DNA of 8,735 bases, taken from the NCBI GenBank assembly GCA_003482695.1, contig DMYC01000033.1, positions 1 through 8,735 on the forward strand, in the 5' to 3' direction. Positions 1 to 4,437 of the stretch are shown here, in pieces. The stretch is from Clostridiales bacterium UBA8960. GTDB taxonomy: Bacteria > Bacillota > Clostridia > Peptostreptococcales > Acidaminobacteraceae. The notes beneath the pieces were generated by a model. The model did no database searches. It saw only the letters and a list, made by a program, of their open reading frames with translations, and had not been told where the DNA came from. A program made the translations under genes and the position numbers. How positions within the stretch are numbered: position 1 is the first letter of the stretch; each line of letters opens with the position of its first letter.

Positions 1-807
1 TGCATCTTCGTCGACAACGGCCTGCTGCGCGCGGGCGAGGGCGACGAGGTCATCGGCTACCTGCGCAAGCATTTCGATCTGAATCTCCACTACATCAAGG
101 CCCAGGACAAGTTCCTGTCCCGCCTCGAAGGCCTCGAGGACCCCGAGCAGAAGCGCAAGGTCATCGGCTACACCTTCATCGAGGTGTTCGAGGAGGAGGC
201 CAAGAAGATCCCCGGCGTCAAATACCTGGCCCAGGGCACCCTGTACCCGGACGTCATCGAGTCGGTGTCCTTCAAGGGCCCCAGTGCGGTGATAAAGAGC
301 CACCACAACGTGGGCGGCCTTCCTGAAGACATGAAATTCAGCCTGATTGAACCACTTAGAGACCTTTTCAAAGACGAAGTAAGACGCGTCGGTGAGGAAA
401 TCGGCGTACCAGGCCACATCGTATGGCGTCAGCCGTTCCCAGGACCAGGCCTCTCGATCCGCATCTTAGGCGAAATCACTGAAGAAGCGCTCCACCTCGT
501 CCGCGAGTCAGATGCAATCCTACGCGATGAGATCGCCAAGGCTGGCCTCGACCGCGATATATGGCAATACTTCACCGTCCTTCCAAACGTCAAATCAGTG
601 GGCGTCATGGGCGATGAGCGTACGTATTCACACGCGATCGGCATCCGCGCAGTCACGTCGATCGACGGCATGACGAGCGATTGGGCACGCATCCCATATG
701 AGGTGCTTGATAAGATTTCGTCTCGTATTGTCAACGAAGTGCCTGGGGTTAATCGAATCCTTTATGATGTGACGAGCAAGCCGCCTAGTACGATTGAGTG
801 GGAATAG
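1..807 (+). CDS. guaA: GMP synthase (glutamine-hydrolysing), C-terminal part, 5' end outside window
   Basis: GuaA amidates XMP to GMP using ATP and glutamine-derived ammonia, the last step of guanine nucleotide synthesis in the cytoplasm. The frame is open from base 1, so this is the C-terminal 268 residues of a protein that is normally about 510-525 aa. The glutamine amidotransferase domain and the ATP P-loop lie upstream of the window. Visible are the end of the ATP-pyrophosphatase domain (FVDNGLLR near residue 4, [10 protein letters not shown] near 79, [11 protein letters not shown] at 98-108) and the C-terminal dimerisation domain ([37 protein letters not shown]), ending in the family signature KPPSTIEWE. 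The protein reads through without a break, but codon use changes sharply: 99 of the first 106 codons end in G or C, against about half of the next 54. An intrinsic terminator follows about 70 bases after the stop. Identity is very secure; whether the first ~318 bases belong to the same genome is not. Confidence 0.97.
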   Translation, partial: CIFVDNGLLRAGEGDEVIGYLRKHFDLNLHYIKAQDKFLSRLEGLEDPEQKRKVIGYTFIEVFEEEAKKIPGVKYLAQGTLYPDVIESVSFKGPSAVIKSHHNVGGLPEDMKFSLIEPLRDLFKDEVRRVGEEIGVPGHIVWRQPFPGPGLSIRILGEITEEALHLVRESDAILRDEIAKAGLDRDIWQYFTVLPNVKSVGVMGDERTYSHAIGIRAVTSIDGMTSDWARIPYEVLDKISSRIVNEVPGVNRILYDVTSKPPSTIEWE

Positions 808-875
808 TGAGTTAGGGTGTCAGTCTTTTTGACTCGTTATGACAATATAATTAAGTTTGAATGAATAATGAGAAG

Positions 876-908
876 AACCACTAGCTTTCTTGATGCTAGT
901 GGTTTTTT
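876..908 (+). terminator. Rho-independent terminator of guaA
   Basis: A perfect 10-bp stem (AACCACTAGC at 876-885 with GCTAGTGGTT at 895-904) closes a 9-nt loop and runs straight into a run of six T (903-908). It lies about 70 bases after the guaA stop and should end that transcript. The A-rich left flank is short, so activity in the reverse direction is possible but not needed because no minus-strand gene faces it. Confidence 0.92.
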
Positions 909-970
909 GTTAGAATTTTTTCAGTTTGTAAAAAAAATCTGTGATGGTTTGCGCTGATGCTGGTGATTCA

Positions 971-999
971 TTGACACATTGCGATCAAACGAATAAAAT
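971..999 (+). promoter_or_regulatory. Sigma-A-type promoter of the MazG-like gene
   Basis: A perfect -35 box TTGACA (971-976) is followed by exactly 17 nt and a -10 box TAAAAT (994-999, five of six consensus bases). Transcription would start near 1006, giving a leader of about 42 nt before the ATG at 1048. The gene is therefore transcribed independently of guaA, which has its own terminator. I see no operator-like palindrome here, so expression may be constitutive. Confidence 0.75.
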
Positions 1000-1047
1000 T
1001 AAGTTGGTCTAATCAAATAAAGATAACTCAAAAATAAGAGGTAAATT

Positions 1048-1374
1048 ATGGACAAAATCGAATCACTATTAAATAGTATCTTAACTTTTAGAAACGCAAG
1101 AGATTGGAAACAATTCCACACACCTGAAAACTTGGCGAAATCCATTTCGATTGAAGCTGCAGAGCTTCTTGAGCATTTTCAGTGGGATGGTGACTATGAT
1201 TTGAATGAACTCAGCGATGAGCTGGCAGATGTACTCATTTATGCATTCTTGATGGCTGAGGCCATAGGTGTTGATATTGAGAGGGTCATGTTAAATAAAT
1301 TGGAAAAGAATAAAAGCCGGTTTCCAGTAGAGGCAGTTAAGGGTAACAGTGGTAAATATACACGGGTAGATTAA
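1048..1374 (+). CDS. MazG-like nucleotide pyrophosphohydrolase (dCTPP1/RS21-C6-like)
   Basis: A 108-aa all-alpha NTP pyrophosphatase. Enzymes of this family cleave (d)NTPs to (d)NMP and pyrophosphate with Mg2+ and clean the nucleotide pool of non-canonical or excess nucleotides. The family metal-binding pattern ExxE...ExxD is intact: E36 and E39 in SIEAAELLEHFQW, then E58 and D61 in DELADVLIY. The N-terminal RDWKQFHTPENL and the tail NKSRFP...GKYT match the layout of the small dCTPase-1/RS21-C6 subgroup rather than the two-domain MazG of enterobacteria, and the length is right for one domain. The start ATG has AAGAGGT (1036-1042) upstream at good spacing. It is a single-gene unit with its own promoter. 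No toxin partner (mazF) lies beside it. Family is secure; the preferred substrate is inferred and unproven. Confidence 0.9.
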   Translation: MDKIESLLNSILTFRNARDWKQFHTPENLAKSISIEAAELLEHFQWDGDYDLNELSDELADVLIYAFLMAEAIGVDIERVMLNKLEKNKSRFPVEAVKGNSGKYTRVD

Positions 1375-1398
1375 TGATAACGATGCGAGGTGGCCTGC

Positions 1399-1518
1399 AT
1401 GAACAGACTGATCAAACGACTCAACACTATACCCTCGTTGCCTTTGGTCGCAGTTCTTCTTGATTACCTTGAAAATGTGGTCGTTTCAATCGCGATGCTT
1501 ACATTCCCAAATGTATAA
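1399..1518 (+). pseudogene. Short membrane-protein-like ORF, probable gene remnant
   Basis: A 39-codon ORF starts at an ATG preceded by GCGAGGTGG (about 1386-1394) and ends at TAA 1516-1518. Its product is basic at the N-terminus (MNRLIKRLN) and then hydrophobic, with the core PLVAVLLDYLENVVVSIAML. The D-x-x-EN within a hydrophobic helix resembles one transmembrane segment of larger multi-pass membrane proteins; this comparison is from memory and untested. After the stop the same frame stays open for 18 more codons (KRLKRLTLFVPDH...), which is what a nonsense-truncated fragment would look like. It could also be a genuine small membrane protein, or chance. Nothing in the flanks shows the missing N- or C-terminal parts. 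Confidence 0.3.
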
Positions 1519-1536
1519 AAACGACTAAAACGACTA
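1519..1536 (+). repeat. 9-bp tandem repeat, two copies (AAACGACTA)
   Basis: The unit AAACGACTA occurs twice head to tail directly after the stop of the 39-codon ORF. An eight-base partial copy (AAACGACT) lies at 1414-1421, in the same reading frame (Lys-Arg-Leu each time). It is too short and too few in copies for a CRISPR or iteron array. It may be replication slippage in decaying sequence. Confidence 0.5.
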
Positions 1537-1601
1537 ACTTTATTTGTCCCTGATCATAAAAGTGAGCTTTGTTAATAAATTGACTAAATTCTAGTAAACA
1601 G

Positions 1602-1635
1602 AAAGCCTCTGTCAATTCGACAGAGGGCTTTTTTT
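1602..1635 (+). terminator. Rho-independent terminator downstream of the MazG-like gene
   Basis: The left arm AAAGCCTCTGTC (1602-1613) pairs with GACAGAGGGCTTT (1619-1631), with one extra G in the right arm. The 5-nt loop AATTC (1614-1618) closes it, and T's run to 1635. It is strong and GC-containing. It insulates the following sugar operon from the MazG-like transcription unit, although it lies about 230 bases after that gene's stop. The sequence from 1636 to 1755 shows nothing recognisable. Confidence 0.88.
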
Positions 1636-1755
1636 ATGCAAACGCGCAAGCGACAAACGCCGTAAAAAGAGAATTAGGTGCGAAACACAGAGGAACGAGC
1701 CAAAAGTTTTGATCGTTAAAAAGTCAATCTGTGCCCTAGAAAAATTGGTGAAATG

Positions 1756-1801
1756 TTTTTTTTTGAGAACCATTGAAATCGATTTCGGTACATGTTATTA
1801 T
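1756..1801 (+). promoter_or_regulatory. Main promoter of the GH16/ABC transporter operon
   Basis: TTGAAA (1773-1778) is followed by 17 nt and TATTAT (1796-1801). A TG one base before the -10 (1793-1794) makes it an extended -10 promoter. A run of nine T (1756-1764) sits about 45-52 bases before the expected start and may act as an UP-like element. Transcription would begin near 1808. The -35 box lies inside the upstream palindromic operator and the start region abuts the downstream one, so this promoter is very probably repressible. Confidence 0.72.
1772..1789 (+). promoter_or_regulatory. LacI-family-type operator O1, overlapping the -35 box
   Basis: The 18-bp imperfect palindrome ATTGAAATCGATTTCGGT is centred on the CG at 1780-1781. 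The inner 12 bases (GAAATCGATTTC) are fully symmetric. An odd/even arm flanking a central CpG is typical of LacI/GalR family operators. It covers the -35 hexamer, so a bound repressor would block RNA polymerase. The regulator is not encoded in this window; a catabolite-type (CcpA) reading is less likely because the inner sequence does not follow the usual cre pattern. Confidence 0.72.
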
Positions 1802-1813
1802 TAACTAAAATTA

Positions 1814-1831
1814 ACCGAAATCGATTTTGGT
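1814..1831 (+). promoter_or_regulatory. LacI-family-type operator O2, just after the transcription start
   Basis: ACCGAAATCGATTTTGGT is a palindrome with one mismatched pair, centred on the CG at 1822-1823, at about +6 to +24 of the predicted transcript. It matches O1 over GAAATCGATTT and supplies the ACC/GGT outer bases, so the shared consensus is ACCGAAATCGATTTCGGT. Its centre is 42 bp from that of O1, close to four helical turns, which places both sites on the same DNA face. Confidence 0.74.
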
Positions 1832-1852
1832 AAATGATAAAGGGGTGCTTTC

Positions 1853-2584
1853 ATGAGTTATGTGTTGATTTGGTCGGATGAATTTGATAAAGGGCATTTG
1901 GATTTGAATAAATGGCAAATTGATGTCGGTGGAGGCGGATTTGGCAACAATGAAGCGCAGTATTACACAGACCGATCGATCAACTGTCGAATCGAAAATG
2001 AAAGACTCGTGATTGAAGCACACAAAGAAGATTATGAGAACCGACATTATACATCGGCAAAAATCACGACGTATGGGAAGTTTTCGTTTAAATACGGAAA
2101 GCTTGAAGTGGTTGCAAAGCTACCTCATGGAAAGGGAACTTGGCCTGCGGTGTGGCTTTTGCCCGACTCGATCAAAGAAGGTGTGAAGTGGCCGCTTTGT
2201 GGGGAAATCGATGTGGTTGAACACGTCGGAAGAGGACAAGATGTGATGCATTTTAGCCTTCATACGGGGGCATATAATCACAATTTGAACAGTCAATACA
2301 CAAGTGTTCACAAACTAAATGGGGTCAGCGAAGAATTTAAGAAATACACGATGATTTGGGAAGAGGATTATATTGAATTTAAAGTGGATGATGTCACGTT
2401 ATGCCGCTTTACAAAAGGCGAGGACGGTAAGGATGCCTCAGAAAAAGGGTGGCCCTTCAATCAACCTTTTTTCTTGATCATCAATTTGGCCATGGGTGGA
2501 AATTGGGGCGGTGAAATCGATGATCGCATCTTGCCTCAAAAACTTGAAATCGAGTATGTGAGAATTTTTGAAAAAAGAGAGTAA
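1853..2584 (+). CDS. Glycoside hydrolase family 16 (laminarinase-like), no signal peptide
   Basis: A 243-aa retaining endo-beta-glucanase of family GH16, most like the bacterial endo-1,3(1,4)-beta-glucanases that cut laminarin or mixed-linkage glucan. The active-site strand GEIDVVEHVG holds the nucleophile E118, the helper D120 and the acid/base E123 (the E-x-D-x-x-E form typical of laminarinases). The substrate-cleft tryptophans in GTWPAVWLLP (W97, W101) and the C-terminal NLAMGGNWGG and LEIEYVRIF signatures are present. The catalytic domain fills the whole protein; there is no carbohydrate-binding module. The N-terminus (MSYVLIWSDEFD) goes straight into the first strand, so the enzyme should stay in the cytoplasm. 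The ATG is preceded by AAAGGGG (1838-1844). It is first in the operon and directly under the double operator, which suggests it acts on imported oligosaccharides. Family is certain; the exact glucan is inferred. Confidence 0.93.
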   Translation: MSYVLIWSDEFDKGHLDLNKWQIDVGGGGFGNNEAQYYTDRSINCRIENERLVIEAHKEDYENRHYTSAKITTYGKFSFKYGKLEVVAKLPHGKGTWPAVWLLPDSIKEGVKWPLCGEIDVVEHVGRGQDVMHFSLHTGAYNHNLNSQYTSVHKLNGVSEEFKKYTMIWEEDYIEFKVDDVTLCRFTKGEDGKDASEKGWPFNQPFFLIINLAMGGNWGGEIDDRILPQKLEIEYVRIFEKRE

Positions 2585-2603
2585 AGTCACTACAAATGGT
2601 AAT

Positions 2604-2640
2604 TTGCCGAAAAATACGGCATGTTATACAAGAACTAAAA
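2604..2640 (+). promoter_or_regulatory. Possible internal promoter and small stem-loop before the binding-protein gene
   Basis: A 5-bp stem TGCCG/CGGCA (2605-2609 with 2617-2621, 7-nt loop) overlaps a weak promoter candidate: TTGCCG (2604-2609), 15 nt, then TATACA (2625-2630) with the extended -10 TG at 2622-2623. AACTAAAA follows at 2633-2640, as it does at the main promoter. The binding-protein gene could be boosted from here, or the hairpin may protect its mRNA end. Either reading is tentative. Confidence 0.3.
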
Positions 2641-2666
2641 GCGTGTAAAAAGAGAAGGAGGTAATT

Positions 2667-4328
2667 ATGAAGAAGAGAGTATTAGCATTAACCCTATCGG
2701 TACTGCTAGTCGCGATGTCACTAGCGGGTTGTTCCACTAAAACGGGCGACGATAATGCTGCTACAACCGCTGCACCTTCAACAACTGAAGCAGTCGCTCA
2801 AGGTCCGGTTTATGAAGTCCTTGATGCAAATGTTGAAGGCGAACTTACGGTCATGCTTTGGTCTGGGGATGGTTCGTTCTTAAAGGATATCGGCAAAAAG
2901 AACTTTGCACCTGAAGAACTAGGCGGGCAGAACCAAGCTGCGGCATACGCAGTTGCAAAAGCTTTCAATGAACTTTATCCGAATGTAAAGATCAACGTAT
3001 TTGCGAAAGCGGATGGTCCAGATGACGAGAATGGCAGCTGGGCACAACATCGTGAAAATTTCAAAGCGGAGCATGGACGTTATCCTGATTTGTTCGCGGC
3101 AACAGATTTGCCTGGGGATGTGGCAAAGGGATTGGTTGCAGACCTTTCAATTTTCTCGGATGATCCACTTTATCAATCTTTTAACTCTTCTGTAATGAAT
3201 CTTATGAATTTCAACGGTTTTCAAGCTGGTCTTCCACAGTATTTGTTGCCATGGGGTGTTTTCGTAAACAGATCGCTCGCTGAAGACAACAACCTCGATG
3301 TACCGGATCCAAAGTGGTCATTAGACGATTACACTGACTTTATTGCTCAAGCAGACATGAAGAACTTCTATGGAGCAATGGATACGCCGTTCAGTTTCCT
3401 TAATACTGGTTCAAAGTCAATGAACTACCTCTTATCAAAATCGCCTACGGACACATTTGTCCAAATGGATTCTGATGAGATCAGAGCGCTTATCGATTAC
3501 GTTCCAAAATGGTCTAACTACTCAGTATGGCCACAACAAGCTTTAGGCAATATCGCACCTGAAGTCATGGACGAAAACTGGTGGTGGGGATTCAAATTCT
3601 TCATCAACAACAAGATCTTGACACTTGATGGGGATCCGTGGATGATGGGCGATGCCGCACATCCTGCAGCAGATCACTGGGGTAGGGCATTGGCAGAAGA
3701 TTGGGACATCTATCCGAGACCAAGCACACCTTATCAAGAGAATACTGTAGGCGTTGTACTGGATCCATTTGCTGTTTATAACTATGCAATGGACGATGGA
3801 AATCCAGAGCTTAGTGACGCTGAAAAGGCAAAAATGAAACTGGCTTATACTTTTGCCGCTTTCTGGACTGGCGATACACGTGCTTGGCAAGCTAGACTTG
3901 ACCAACAATTCCTAGATGGTGAAGCACTTAAGACCTCGCTTAACGACTCCCTACCTTTTGTAACGGGTGCGGATTTCGATAAGCAAATGGCCATTTGGTA
4001 TACAGCACCGAATCACGTACGTTTTTCTGATGCTTCATTGATGCCAGGTTTCCAAGAAGTCCTTTCGATATGGGAAAAAGGCCAATTCTGGGATATCAGT
4101 GATAAGGCATATCCGTATTTACATGATGCAGACGGCACGAGACGCAGCAATCTGTATGAGTGGGAAAATATGTGGAATCCGGATATCTCAGGCGCAGCGA
4201 GAACGGATGCAAACTGGGCAGACAATGTGAAGGCAAGACTTTCAGAGTGGAATACACTGTCCAATCAGCGTTTTAAAGAGGCATTTTCTGCACTTAATGA
4301 AGGCCTTAAGAAGTTTTACAATAAATAA
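2667..4328 (+). CDS. ABC sugar transporter solute-binding lipoprotein
   Basis: A 553-aa extracellular solute-binding protein, family 1 (the carbohydrate type). It would catch the oligosaccharide outside the membrane and hand it to the permease pair. Residues 1-21 are a lipoprotein signal peptide ending in the lipobox LAGC, with C22 as the lipidated residue. A low-complexity Ala/Thr/Ser tether (about 28-45) follows, then the two-lobed binding fold. The hinge-type segment GLPQYLLPWGVFVNRSL begins near G188, followed by LDVPDPKWSLDDY, as is usual in this family. The protein is rich in aromatic residues (for example W305-W307), consistent with stacking on sugar rings. It has the best ribosome binding site in the window (AAGGAGG, 2655-2661). 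It lies 82 bases after the GH16 gene, and a strong hairpin follows it, an arrangement that often keeps binding proteins in excess. The ligand is inferred from the GH16 neighbour only. Confidence 0.93.
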   Translation: MKKRVLALTLSVLLVAMSLAGCSTKTGDDNAATTAAPSTTEAVAQGPVYEVLDANVEGELTVMLWSGDGSFLKDIGKKNFAPEELGGQNQAAAYAVAKAFNELYPNVKINVFAKADGPDDENGSWAQHRENFKAEHGRYPDLFAATDLPGDVAKGLVADLSIFSDDPLYQSFNSSVMNLMNFNGFQAGLPQYLLPWGVFVNRSLAEDNNLDVPDPKWSLDDYTDFIAQADMKNFYGAMDTPFSFLNTGSKSMNYLLSKSPTDTFVQMDSDEIRALIDYVPKWSNYSVWPQQALGNIAPEVMDENWWWGFKFFINNKILTLDGDPWMMGDAAHPAADHWGRALAEDWDIYPRPSTPYQENTVGVVLDPFAVYNYAMDDGNPELSDAEKAKMKLAYTFAAFWTGDTRAWQARLDQQFLDGEALKTSLNDSLPFVTGADFDKQMAIWYTAPNHVRFSDASLMPGFQEVLSIWEKGQFWDISDKAYPYLHDADGTRRSNLYEWENMWNPDISGAARTDANWADNVKARLSEWNTLSNQRFKEAFSALNEGLKKFYNK

Positions 4329-4352
4329 ATGAGTGAATGTCATAGGGTAATG

Positions 4353-4372
4353 TGCTATTCTCTCAACTAAAA
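4353..4372 (+). promoter_or_regulatory. Weak candidate extended -10 promoter before the fusion gene
   Basis: TGCTATTCT (4353-4361) has the TG-N-TATNNT form and is followed by AACTAAAA at 4365-4372, the same octamer found after the other two promoter-like sites of this operon. The -35 region is poor (GTGAAT at 17-nt spacing). It could supply a little independent transcription of the downstream genes, or it could be coincidence. Confidence 0.22.
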
Positions 4373-4427
4373 CATACGACTCGAGAAATCACCAGATAAA
4401 ATTGGTGATTTCTCATGAGTCGTGTTT
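4370..4427 (+). promoter_or_regulatory. Long intergenic hairpin ending at the next ribosome binding site
   Basis: The inner stem is 12 bp perfect (4383-4394 with 4403-4414). It is followed by CGACTC/GAGTCG (4377-4382 with 4417-4422) after a 2-nt bulge on the right, and a 5-bp AT-rich base (4370-4374 with 4423-4427) after a 2-nt bulge on the left. That makes 23 pairs in all. There is no U-run after it, so it is not a normal terminator. It lies between the lipoprotein gene and the fusion gene, and GGAGAAG (4428-4434), the Shine-Dalgarno of the fusion gene, begins at the very next base. It may protect upstream mRNA from 3' decay and tune downstream translation. Confidence 0.8.
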
Positions 4428-4437
4428 GGAGAAGATT

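Noticed and set aside
168..734. Minus-strand open frames of 83 and 101 codons across guaA
   Set aside because: They lie wholly inside a secure conserved gene, have no ribosome binding site and encode no recognisable domain; antisense shadows in GC-rich codons.
808..1047. Riboswitch or small RNA between guaA and the MazG-like gene
   Set aside because: Apart from the terminator and the promoter no conserved aptamer core or further stable stem could be seen, and the leader of the MazG-like transcript is only about 42 nt.
1048..1374. MazG-like gene as the antitoxin-side gene of a toxin-antitoxin locus
   Set aside because: No mazE or mazF reading frame lies next to it; it has its own promoter and terminator and matches stand-alone dNTP pyrophosphatases.
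1414..1536. Repeated AAACGACT(A) units as a CRISPR or replication iteron array
   Set aside because: Only two full 9-bp copies and one partial, with no spacer structure and no rep or cas gene.
1636..1755. Short ORFs and AT-rich stretch before the operon promoter
   Set aside because: Frames are under about 12 codons with no ribosome binding site; no palindrome or repeat stands out.
3543..3908. Minus-strand 121-codon frame inside the binding-protein gene (and similar ones in the fusion gene and permease)
   Set aside because: No start context, no domain, and complete overlap with well-supported genes on the + strand.
4370..4427. Hairpin as an intrinsic terminator
   Set aside because: Only three T's follow the stem and the downstream genes appear to belong to the same operon; partial termination is kept as a possibility in the findings.
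4402..4437. Longer start (TTG 4402) for the fusion gene
   Set aside because: The codon lies in the loop and arm of a strong hairpin, has no Shine-Dalgarno, and would place 12 non-signal-like residues before a classic MKK signal start; ATG 4438 with GGAGAAG is far better.
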